Origin: Poa pratensis
Lineage: Eukaryota; Streptophyta; Magnoliopsida; Poales; Poaceae
Assembly: GCA_947311845.1 (NCBI GenBank)
Contig: CAMZMU010000062.1
Location: forward strand, 45,528,030-45,592,029
Direction: 5' to 3'
Length of the DNA: 64,000 bases
Part shown: piece after piece, positions 34,288 to 43,737 of the stretch
Numbering within the stretch: the stretch's first letter is position 1
Layout of the letters: each line of letters starts with the position of its first letter
Notes under the pieces: generated by a model
Told to the model about the DNA's origin: nothing
Seen by the model: only the letters and a program-made list of their open reading frames with translations
Database searches by the model: none
Program-made: the position numbers and the translations under genes

Positions 34288-35808
34288 GGACGCACCGACC
34301 AGTACTCGGGCAGAGGGAAAATCTAATAGTGGAGGAGCTCCCCGACCCGACCCCAACCCCAACCCCTAGGGTTCCTCTGCCGCCGCCGGCCGCCGGCGCA
34401 GCGCCCGGCCCGGCCGCCGCCCCCCCTCCCTCCCCCTCTCCCCCCTTCGCGCGGCCGCGCTGCCCCCGCGGCGGCCGGCTGCGGCCTCGGCCTCCTCCCG
34501 CTCGGCCCCCTCTTCCCACCTCTTCCTGTCGCCGCCGTCGGCTGTGGCCACCGGGCGCGGCCCGGTCGGCGCCGGCGGCGGCGGCCTGTCTTCCCCCGCG
34601 CCTGGTGGGAGGAGGCGGGGCTCCTTCTGCTAGGCGGCGGTGCTCCTCTGTCCGGCTTCGGTCCGGCGCCCGGCCCAGGTGGTGCTCCTCTGCGGCGAGT
34701 CTGGCGCGGTGGCGGGGCTCTCCTGGTGCTGCACGGGTGGCTAAGGTGGTGGTGGTGCCGCCGTTGGTGGCTGGGGCAGCGGAGGTGAATCCGGCCCTGC
34801 AGGCCCAGATCTGGGCCCTTTGGGCCCGATCTGGGTTAGGACAGGCTTGCCTAGTTGCCCCCGGTTTGGCCTGCTGAGCGGCTCGCGACGGAGATGACAG
34901 AGATGACGCCACCCCTGCTGCAGCGTGGCGGTGGGAGCTTCACGGGCCTAGCTGGGTCCGGCTGAGCCTAGGAACCGAGTGGGTAGCGGCGGTGGCGGCC
35001 TACGTGCAGCAGCATGGCGGCGGGGACTTTACGAGCCCCCGGGCTCGGCCGGGCCTGCTTGGCCTGGTGTGTCCCTGCTGCCGTGTCCGATCAGCACCCG
35101 CCGATGGCGGTGGAGGACGCCCTCCAGGTGGCTGCGCTGCTGCCGCCCTTTAGTTCCAATGTGGCTCGGTGTGCTCTTGTCGTAGCGTCCGGTCGGCTAT
35201 CGTCTTTGACGGTGGAGGTTGTTCCCTCCCGCGTGGTTGTGACTCTATCGGACCTTGTCTACGGCTGCTTCGTCTCGGGCTGACCGGCCCTGCTATGTTT
35301 GCCATGGTGAGACGACGTTGGTGACTTCAAGACCGTGGTGGCGTTTGTTGGTGGGCGGCAAGATGGGTGGAGCGCTACAGATTGTCCGAGACGTGGTTTT
35401 TTGGGGGTTGGGAGAAATCCCTGCCGTTGGCACCGACGTGGTGACGCTTGCGAGTGTCACCCTTCCTTCTTGAGGGGCGTCGGGTATACCTCTTCCCCAT
35501 TCCTCGGAGCGTACCGGGGGAAACCCTAGGTCAGTTCGGGCAGCAGCGTCGTCGTCGTCGCTTTCCTTCTTGGAGGTGCTGTTTGGTTCGCGGTGATTTA
35601 GAGTGCTAGGTTTGTGGTGGGACTTCGCCGGAGAGGGCGCAGCGGTTGCGGGTTACTTTCGTTTTCGTTGATCCGCCGGTGTCGGTTTTGTTTTGTTTTC
35701 TGTTTCTCTTCCTTTTGGGCCTGATTGTGCTGTTTGCCCCAGCGGTGGTCTCAATGTTGTATCGGGTGGTTGCTATATTAATATAGCGGGACGAAAGCCT
35801 ATTTCTTC
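34288..35808 (+). mobile_element. 1.52 kb non-coding retroposon (LINE-like ends)
   Basis: Flanked by a perfect 15 bp direct repeat AGACAAGTACTGGAG at 34273-34287 and 35809-35823. The 5' part is strongly GC-rich (CCGACCCGACCCCAACCCC, CCGCCGCCGGC). The 3' end is TATTAATATAGCGGGACGAA plus AGCC, like the tails of grass LINE elements, without a long poly-A. No reverse transcriptase motif is present, and the 182-codon frame at 34329-34877 is low-complexity. Best read as a deletion derivative or LINE-mobilised non-autonomous element. Confidence 0.85.
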
Positions 35809-36019
35809 AGACAAGTACTGGAGAACAACCACTCTCGCTGAATGCTGATGTATTGGCCTGACCATTTGTCTAGAGCTGACTGGTCCAGTAAAAGCGTACA
35901 ATTCACCGAGTCTGCAGAACACATGTACGTTGCTGTCGAATAGGTGAAGCTCCTAGCTATATCTAGACATAGTAGTGTGTGCATGTACGACGTGCCACTC
36001 CAGCCTCCATTGATCCGCC

Positions 36020-36027
36020 TATATAAA
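36020..36027 (+). promoter_or_regulatory. TATA box of FPF1-like gene A
   Basis: TATATAAA about 130 bases before the ATG at 36154, followed by a CA-rich leader. The 35809-36019 stretch between the retroposon and this box is the only remaining proximal promoter. Confidence 0.75.
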
Positions 36028-36153
36028 CGCACAGTACCCGCACACAACCAACAGGCAACAGCCACTAGAATAGATCGATCGAGCAGCTGGTAGCTATAGC
36101 TAAAGCTAGGATCCCAAAGCTAGAAGTACGTCTAAGTATAGTTAAGATCGACG

Positions 36154-36486
36154 ATGTCGGCGGGAGGCGTGTGGGTGTTCAAGAACGGGATGATGGAGCT
36201 GGAGCCGGATGCGGGGCCAAGCAAGAAGGCGCTGGTGTACGTGCCGGCGAACGAGACGATAACGTCGCTGAAGATGCTGGAGCGGCGGCTGGGGTCGCTG
36301 GGGTGGGAGCGCTACTACGAGGACCTCGCCGTCATCCAGCTCCACAAGCGCGACGGCAGCATCGACCTCATCTCCCTCCCGCGCCACTTCTCCAGGCTTC
36401 GCTCCACGCACATGTACGACGTCGTCGTCAAGAACCGCGACCAATTCAAGGTCGTCGACGTGCCGTCGTCGTCGTCTAGCACCTAG
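36154..36486 (+). CDS. Flowering-promoting factor 1-like protein A
   Basis: Small single-exon protein of 110 residues, the normal FPF1 length. FPF1-like proteins affect flowering time, gibberellin response and growth; the molecular activity is not settled. Diagnostic features are [18 protein letters not shown] at the start, [43 protein letters not shown], and [20 protein letters not shown] near the end. The terminal KVVDV is followed by a short Ser run. ATG follows a clear TATA-containing promoter. It is tail-to-tail with a close relative at 37564-37947. Confidence 0.92.
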   Translation: MSAGGVWVFKNGMMELEPDAGPSKKALVYVPANETITSLKMLERRLGSLGWERYYEDLAVIQLHKRDGSIDLISLPRHFSRLRSTHMYDVVVKNRDQFKVVDVPSSSSST

Positions 36487-37563
36487 ACAGCCGGCTTCGT
36501 CGATCAATCATTCCCCAGCCGCCCTACGAGATACCGCAGCTACTAACTAGTAATTCCCACCGTCCTATATGGTTGTAATAACATCTTATATTATACTAGA
36601 ACAGAGGGAGTACATGGGACAGGGGTATATATTATACGGATAAGCGCGCCGAGATCGATCAAGCGCATGTAGAGTGATACGAAATATTGATGTGTATTAT
36701 ATGATGTAATTGTGTTCACATATAGGGGGAGTGAAAGGCTTTCCATTATCTATAAAAAGGATCTTACTTATAAGTGTTGCTCAAATTATCACCTTAATTA
36801 CCTCTTTGGTTCAAAGGAATTTCTTACGAAGTTTTGAAGGATTTCAGCCCTTAATTTTTTTCCTATGATACTTGTATAGTTTACAGGATTTGAATCAACA
36901 TAACTTTTTTGTCTATGTTCCAACTTACATGCAATTTCATATGAAAATTTACATGAGTCCAACCTCATGTTTTTATTTAATCAGAAGTTTATCTTAATTA
37001 GTTACCTCATGATCTCTTTTGTTCAAAGAAATTTAATAGAATTTTGCATAATTATATTTCTAGAATTTTTTGATAGAAAGCTTGTATGGTTTGTGTGATT
37101 TGCAATCAAACTATTTTTTCCTATGATCTACTTCACATGCAATTAAATAGAAAAATTTCCATTGAGTCAAACCGTATGCAATTTTTTGTTTGTTTTAATA
37201 ACAACTATGGTATATACCTAATCCTTTGAAAATTTCCTACATTTTTCATGTGGCTTAACCAAACATCTATTCTACATTTTCTATGTTTTCCATTCCTATA
37301 AGGTTCTCTTAAAAAAGTCCTATAAGATTCAACATGCCATGACATCTCAGCCATACGTTTTTCTATTCTTGCTGAATCGTACGAACCACATGATCTTTCT
37401 TTTATTTTGTGGGTCTATGGTAAGCTCTTCGCGTGGCTCATGCTCCATGTTGTTTCCTAGCCACGGACATCCATACTTGCTATGTGGGGATGCACTTATA
37501 GAGAAAATTCAAAGCTTTACCTTACGGTTACTGAAATATATGTAAAACAACCACCCATCTATT
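36487..37563. repeat. Spacer between FPF1-like genes with decayed repeats
   Basis: A partial Stowaway-like right end (CAGAGGGAGTA) lies near 36602-36612. Two diverged tandem copies of a ~200-base AT-rich segment occupy about 36800-36975 and 37005-37180; both have TTTGGTTCAAAG/TTTTGTTCAAAG-type starts, TCCTATGAT, ACATGCAATT and GAGTC(C/A)AACC. No gene found. Confidence 0.55.
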
Positions 37564-37947
37564 CTACATTCGTCTGCTTGAGAGGCCTAGAGTTGTACCC
37601 GTCCGGGAGTTTGATGCAGTTATCTTTGGTTTCGATTGTGTTTGTTCGATGACCTTGTAGTGGTCGCGGTTCTTGACGTCGACGTCGTACATGTGTGTGG
37701 AGCGGAGCCTGGAGAAGTCCCGTGGGACGGAGATGAGGTCGACGCTGCCGTCGCGCTTGTGGAGCTGCACGATGGCGCGGTCCTCGTAGTAGCGCTCCCA
37801 CCCCAGCGCGGCCAGCCGCCGCTCCAGCGCCTCCAGCGACCGCATCGTCTCGTTCGCCGGCACGTACACCAGCGCCTTCCTGCTCGACGCCTCCGGCTCC
37901 AGCTCCATCACCCCGTTCTTGAAAACCCACACGCCTCCCGCCGACAT
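37564..37947 (-). CDS. Flowering-promoting factor 1-like protein B, extended C-terminus
   Basis: 127 residues on the minus strand. Begins [18 protein letters not shown], with [42 protein letters not shown] and [20 protein letters not shown]. It shares its first dozen codons closely with gene A. After KVIEQ it continues about 25 residues ([15 protein letters not shown]... SSRRM) where family members normally stop at about 110, suggesting loss of the original stop or a replaced 3' end. A TATA box on this strand lies at 38098-38105. Together with gene A it forms an inverted, convergent pair, probably from local duplication. Confidence 0.88.
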   Translation of the reverse strand: MSAGGVWVFKNGVMELEPEASSRKALVYVPANETMRSLEALERRLAALGWERYYEDRAIVQLHKRDGSVDLISVPRDFSRLRSTHMYDVDVKNRDHYKVIEQTQSKPKITASNSRTGTTLGLSSRRM

Positions 37948-38097
37948 CGATCTTACCTCTGCAGATCTCTCCTGGTTCTTGCTCTGGTAGCTGGTACTGG
38001 CTAGAGGCTAGCTATCTAGGGTTCTAGGCTCGATCGATCTGGTGCTGTTGTTTCACATGCAGGCTGGTTATCTGCTGCTGGTAATGTGAGCGGTGTG

Positions 38098-38105
38098 TTA
38101 TATAG
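38098..38105 (-). promoter_or_regulatory. TATA box of FPF1-like gene B
   Basis: CTATATAA on the minus strand, about 150 bases upstream of the ATG at 37947. Confidence 0.65.
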
Positions 38106-38969
38106 ACACTCCTCTGCAAGTGAGGATGGATGCTATGAACAGCGGTGCAGAGATAGGGACCCGATCTGTTCTTGCAGTATCTACCGATAATAATGTTCCG
38201 TGTTATCTTATCCCGCAGCCGGTGGAGCGCGACGTCGACTAAGGGATACAGGGGGCGACGGCGGTCGGGGGCATGGATCGATCGCTGTCGCACGCACGAG
38301 GGCCTTCACGTGGACGCGCGCCCCGGCGTCCGCACAGTTCCGCCGCTGCCACGGCGCGCCGGTGGCACTGTCCGGTCGGGGTAAAGCCAACGGGTTTCCA
38401 GTTCGAGCAAATCCACAGGTACCACGGACGGGCCACGAGGGGGCCCTCGTGCCGATGCGCCCAGAATGCCAAATGTGACCACCGCGCAGGAATTGATCGC
38501 CTCGCCGACGGCGACATCCAAGATTCTCAGACTGAAACTAGTGGAGGAAGACTGTCTGGCCGTCCGTCACCGCGACCGGAAGACCCCAGGATACTTACCA
38601 TACCGGGCCGGGGAGATGCGCATGAACAGTACGCTGCGCGCACGTGAGCGCGTCCACCTGTGTGTGCACACATGGACTACGGCGGCGTCGCTCGACGGTC
38701 ACCGCGCTGCAAGATACTGTAATATTTATTGGTTGGAGTGGCGGGGATAGGACTACAAACCGGGTCGATTTTGGACTAGCGCAAGCTAAGTCGACTTAAA
38801 CGTTGAGCCGCGGAAATTTGTTCATACTCAACTTCTAACGATCTCGAGCTAGATACAAGCTATGCAAGATTACGAAAATTCCTATATTTTGAAAGCAATT
38901 TTTTCATCCCGTTAGACCATAGAAACATCGTAACAAGGCAATAACAAAATTTTCCAATCAAAGAAACGA
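38106..38969. other. Upstream of FPF1-like gene B, no gene supported
   Basis: GC-rich from 38215 to 38720 with overlapping open frames on both strands, but no family recognised. Likely promoter and intergenic sequence. Confidence 0.45.
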
Positions 38970-38972
38970 TAA

Positions 38973-39366
38973 GAGCATCTCCACCGTTACCCCCGAAATG
39001 TGTCGGGCATCTCCAAATTACGTCTGCTTTGTGCCGGACACATGTCCGGCATAATGGGGTGCTACCCCCAGCTGTGCCCCGCAAAGTTTTATTTAGATTT
39101 TTGAACATTCGCCATTTTTTAACAAAATGGCTGATTTTCATTGAAACTTGATAAATTATAAGATAAAATAAACTTAAACTTAAACTACAACTAAAATTAT
39201 GACTAGCCCTGCTCTATTCTAAACCCCGGGAGGAGGTGGCTTGCTAGGGCCAGCCACGTTGTTGTTTGCCCCCGGCTCAGTAAAGCCTCGGCGCTCATGA
39301 GCTCGTGGCCAGCCTCCTCCCTCGCCTCGCTCTCGCGCGACATCTCCTTGACGTGCTCCTAGAGGA
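38973..39366 (-). mobile_element. Harbinger-type fragment with coiled coding remnant
   Basis: Begins GAGCATCTCCACC directly after TAA (38970-38972), matching the end type of the 691-1737 element. On the minus strand 39215-39366 reads EHVKEMSRESEAREEAGHEL followed by a stop, resembling the Glu/Arg-rich C-terminus of proteins carried by plant Harbinger elements. The other end is not found. Confidence 0.45.
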
Positions 39367-39679
39367 GACCGTCGGTAATGGGTTTTGTAGAAAGACGTAA
39401 AAAAATCTTATTGATCTAATTGCACCAAGCCCCACGTACAGGGACACCACTGTCGTTGTATTGCGCCTAGAAGACCCGGATAGTAGTATCCGGACCAAAT
39501 TTATACAGTTTAACTCTACTATTAAGGTATGCTTGTCCGCCCAATCCTCGCGATAGATAGCACCAATTCGGCCAAACTGCAAAAAAAAAAAGTCCCGGTA
39601 TGAGAGCCCAATCTCATATTTTGTTTTTGCAGCCTCTTTTCTGGGAGTTCCTATCTATCGACCTGTGTGGACCGGAATG

Positions 39680-40260
39680 CGCTCCGCATACCTACCTTCT
39701 TCCTCGCCTCCGTCCTCCTCTGCTTTCTTCCTCGAATCCATCCTCCTTCGCCTCCCTTTCGCCTTCTCTTCCGCCTCTGACTCCCCCGCCGCCACCACCA
39801 GTCTAACCGCTTGCCCCCCTCCACCCCCCGCGCTCGACGCCGCTACTGTGCCGCCTCCATGCACCGCCATGCTCGAGCCGCCACCTCCGCCGGTCCACCG
39901 CCCCCCGGCCGGCCATCCCTTTAAATCCCCCCACCCCCCACCCTAACCTAACTCCGACCGTCGGAGCTCGGTCGACAGTGAGCTCCCCACCCGCACCTGC
40001 ACCCCCTCGTTAAGGTTCTTCCTCTCCTCCGCTGGCGACGCTACGACCAACCGCGTCGTCTCCGTCTCCGGCGAGGTCCTGGCCTCACCTCCGTCGGGGC
40101 GACGCGTCCAGCCGCGTCGTCCCCGTCGATGGTCGATGTCGTCCTCTCCCGTGTCATCATCGTCCTGTCCCTGGCTCCAAAGTTGGGCCCGGCCCAAGTC
40201 GCCGCACAAGGTGTGCGGGCGCTAATGCGCTCGACCTGTGCGGCAAGTAGGGTTTGCCCT
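39680..40260. repeat. Diverged relative of the 26338-26946 GC-rich element
   Basis: Shared stretches in the same order include CACCTGCACCCCC, CTCCGYYGGCGACGC, GAGGTCC(A/T)GGCCTCACCTCCG, CAGCCGCGTCGTCCC, and a CGGCAA(A/G)TAGG end near 40240. Clear inverted ends and target duplication are not seen for this copy, so it is probably degraded. Confidence 0.65.
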
Positions 40261-40279
40261 CTTTTCCGGCTCCCACTAA

Positions 40280-41644
40280 GGCCTTCTTTACTCCTGGGGT
40301 ATTTCTGGGTTGGAAAGTTTGGGGATTGGAGCGGATTTGGTGAATCCCTCCTTTTCACCCAATCCCTACATTTCCCCACAGATCCCCTCTTTTCCCAATT
40401 CCCGCTGGTTACTTACAAGTTTGGGGATGGCAGGGTATTGTGGTGTATTGAACTTGATAGTAAAAACTGAATCTTTGGCTCAAGTAAAAATCCAATATTT
40501 GCATCACACAAATTTTGTTCAGTGCCAAAATAAATCTTCATGTAGTTTAAACATTTACTTGCGCCGAAGCAATACATCAAATTATACAATTAAATCATTA
40601 TTACAGCCTGATTTGTAACTAGAAAATCTTGATCAAACGCTGAAGAGAACCCCAATCTTCCTCACCTCGACTACGACGCAAAGAACAACCCTCAACGCTG
40701 AACAACAACCCTCAACCTTCACCCTCAACCTTCATCTTGCAAAGCTGGTGAGAGGTCATACATGCAACAACAATAACAATGCAATTAGTACAAGCTGAAG
40801 AAGGGATCGTAACATAGTGCAACAGCAGATGTTTCAAATGTTTCTCACCAGATAAACTCAAGCAACTTTTTTCAAAAAGATGGATTAATATAATATGGAT
40901 ATGTAAAACGGAAAGCAATATATCTTTCGAACAACAAGTCCTACTGTTAAAAGGAATGGACTATATCTACCTACAATCAAGATTCCACGATACAAAATCT
41001 ATGGCAACCGAGAAAAGAACAACAACAAAAATATTTAGATTTGCATATTTCCAGTCTGATGGATCAATAATAAAAGGTTGCTACACATAACCCTCTTGAG
41101 CTGATATGATACACATGTTCTTTCCTACACTACACATAACCTAGCTCAGTTTTGTCTCAAAATCATGTTCTTACACTGAAGTTCAATCATAAAAATGCCC
41201 AAATTCCTTCAGGTGATACCGCACACCACAGTACGGTGCAAGGAATGATGGTGTATTTGCATATCCACCGTCAACAAGGTAGAACTTCCCGTTCATGGCA
41301 GACCGAAGGACTCTCGCATCTGTGGGGGATCCCTCCCAGCCACAAGAGATGTTGGTGACATTTAGGTCAAAATCGCACGCAATCATCACACTGTGTCTCA
41401 AGGTTCCCTTCCTATTGCGAAAAGGAGAAGCACGGTGGGGTGATACGGTAACATGAACATGTGATCCATCAATGGCCCCTATATAGTTCTACAAAGAAAT
41501 AGATGAATGACAAAGCAAGATGAGATTCATGTGTTGACTTACAAATGGATGAGCAATAAAGGGAAGAAAACTGAGGTGTCAAGATGTGAATATGAATATA
41601 TGGGAAAAATCGAGCGTCGGTAGCAATTTTTGGGTGTGGCTGGT
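40280..41644 (-). mobile_element. PIF/Harbinger transposon, interrupted by LTR element
   Basis: A TAA at 40277-40279 precedes a GGCCTTCTTTACTCC end, plausible but not paired with a second end. On the minus strand, 41183-41491 encodes the DDE transposase core: NYIGAIDGSHVHVTVSP, then ACDFDLNVTNISCGWEGS, DARVLRSAM, and YLVDGGYANTPSFLAPY. Two catalytic-type Asp positions (AIDG, LVDG) are visible; the final Glu region is missing after HLKEFG. An upstream piece with FFPYI (about 41600) fits the usual residues before GAIDG across an intron. The gene is cut at 41645 by the LTR. Confidence 0.75.
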
Positions 41645-43040
41645 TGATGACCCACAAGTATAGGGGATCGCAACAGTCTTCGAGGGAAGTAAAACCAAAA
41701 TTTATTGATTCGACACAAGGGGAGCCAAAGAATATTTATAAGCCTTGACAGATGATTTGTCAGTTCAGCTGCACTTGGAAGTAGACTTGCTCGACACAGT
41801 TTATCAGTGGCAACAGTTTTATGACAGTAGCAGTAGTGAAATAATAGCAGCAGTAAAATAAAGACAGCAGTAATAATTGCAGTAGACAGCAGGATTAAAA
41901 TACTGTAGGCATAGGGATGGATGAACGGGCGCTGCATGAATGAGATAATTCATGAAATAGTCATACATAGGGCAATTGCAGATAAATAATAAGGTATCCA
42001 AGTAATAAACAATCATAGGCATGTGTTCCGTATTTAGTCGTACGTGCTCGCAATGAGAAACTTGCACAACATCTTTTGTCCTACCAGCCCGTTTGCAGCG
42101 GGGTCTCAAGGGAAACTACTAGTGATTAAGGTGCTCCTTTTAATAAAGCACCGGAACAAAGCATTAACACTCCGTGAACACATGTGATCCTCACGTCGCA
42201 ACCATCCCCTCTGGTTATCCCAATTTCTGTCACTTTGGGGCCTCGGGTTCCGGACAGTGACGTGTGTATACAACTTATAGATATGATCCAAAACAATAAT
42301 TATTCCCATGATTCAATAACATGTTCAGATCTGAGATCATGGCACTCGGGCCCTAAGTGACAAGCATTAAGCATAATAAGTTGCAACAATGACAATAAGC
42401 ACTACCGATGGATACTAGGCACCATGCCCTAACAAATCTCACAACTATTACATGAATGATCTCATCCAATCCCTACCATCCCCTCAGCCTACAGCGGGGA
42501 ATTACTCACACATTGATGGGGGAGTCATGGATGGTCGATGGAGAGGTGGCGGTGATGATGATGGCGATGATCTACTCCAATTCCCCGTCCCGGCAGGGTG
42601 CCAGAACGGAGTTTCTGATCCCCGGAATAGGGTTTTCGATGGCGGCGGAGCTCTGGAAGGTTTCTGGAAAAAGCGTCGATTCCCCGGAAGTTTTTAGGTC
42701 AGAGGCTTTAAGTAGTCCGAAGGGGAGCGTCGGGGGCCACACAGGGTGGCCACACCACCCCTGGGCGCGGCAAGGGCCCAACCGCGCCCTAGGTGCGTGT
42801 GGTGCCCCTGTGCACCCTCTTCGCTTCGTCTTCTGGCTCCGTGGGTCTTCTGAAAAAATAGAATTTCTGGAATTTTTCTGGAATTTTCCTAAAACTTTGA
42901 CTTTCTGCACAAAAACAAGACACCAAGGCAATTCTGCTGAAAAGAGCGTTAGTCCGTGTTAGTTGCATTGAAATCACACAAATTAGAGGAAAAACAATAG
43001 CAAAAGTGTTCGGAAAAGTAGATACGTTTTGGACGTATCA
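41645..43040 (-). mobile_element. 3' LTR of a retrotransposon (minus orientation)
   Basis: About 1396 bases. On the minus strand it starts TGATACGTCCAAAACG and ends GTGGGTCATCA, giving TG...CA ends. It is immediately preceded on that strand by a purine run (43041-43055, AAGCTTGGGGGGAGT), the polypurine tract expected before a 3' LTR. It is inserted in the Harbinger transposase. No coding was found inside the LTR. The 5' LTR and most internal sequence are absent from the window. Confidence 0.82.
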
Positions 43041-43200
43041 ACTCCCCCCAAGCTTAGCTTATTGCTTATCCTCAAGCAATTCAGTTAACAACTGAGTGCG
43101 ATAAAAGAAACTTTTACGAACACATTTGCTTCATATGATGTATACATACCTCTTATATGATCAAAAGCTTAGGCAATTCATAATAGGAACCATGCAAATA
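43041..43200 (-). mobile_element. Polypurine tract and internal stub of the LTR retrotransposon
   Basis: Contains the AAGCTTGGGGGGAGT tract next to the LTR and about 145 bases of internal sequence (minus strand CTTGAGGATAAGCAATAAGC next to it). It stops abruptly at about 43201, where the GH3 upstream sequence of the repeated unit begins. Confidence 0.8.
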
Positions 43201-43737
43201 ATGTCTACCGGTTAACTAAGTATACTGTCTTTTCCTAGTCTCCATATTTCACATTAGTACTCATTGCTAGTTGTGTGGAGATATTTCAAGCCTACGACAT
43301 GTGTTTTACATGGTTTCATTGCAGGAAATGAGGTGTAGTTCTTAAAGGGTACAAAATGAGAGGTGGAGTTCCATGTCACAAGACAAATTGAGGTAATGGG
43401 TAATGAAGCACACGCAACTTGATAAAATGCCAACATATCATTTTGTTGCTTTACGATTTTCAGTTGAACAATAATAGTGGGAGTTCCTTAAATATTGAAA
43501 CATATTGTCATGTCCAGAAAGATAATAAGTGGATCATCTTACATGTGCAGATGGATTGCACTTTCTAATTGGGCAAGAATCTCTCTAGTAAAGTGGTAAT
43601 ATTAAGCATATATGCTTCTCATGATCATGCACTATCGCAGTATATAAGGGGCAAACAAGCTCCAGAAGCTATTACTTTGAGCCCCTGCCTTCCTCTTTTA
43701 GTTGAGGTCCATTTTTAGTTCTTCCTTTGGTTGTATT

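Larger units (their letters stand above)
10440..43200. repeat. 32.76 kb duplicated unit, copy 1 (complete)
   Basis: Sequence from about 10440 onward recurs from about 43201 with offsets of 32759-32761. Everything from the GH3 upstream region to 31240 is seen twice in the window. The remainder of the unit (31241-43200) is seen once because the window stops. The copies start with ATGTATACCGG (10440) and ATGTCTACCGG (43201). Bases before these differ completely, which fixes the breakpoint to within a few bases. Noted differences between copies are one C near 11453/44214, one T in a T9/T8 run near 12400/45160, and one C in a C4/C5 run near 24853/57612. Confidence 0.95.

Noticed and set aside
34329..34912. 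Pro/Ala/Arg-rich frames of 182 and 213 codons on both strands
   Set aside because: Both lie within the GC-rich 5' part of the retroposon and are pure composition effects with no motifs.
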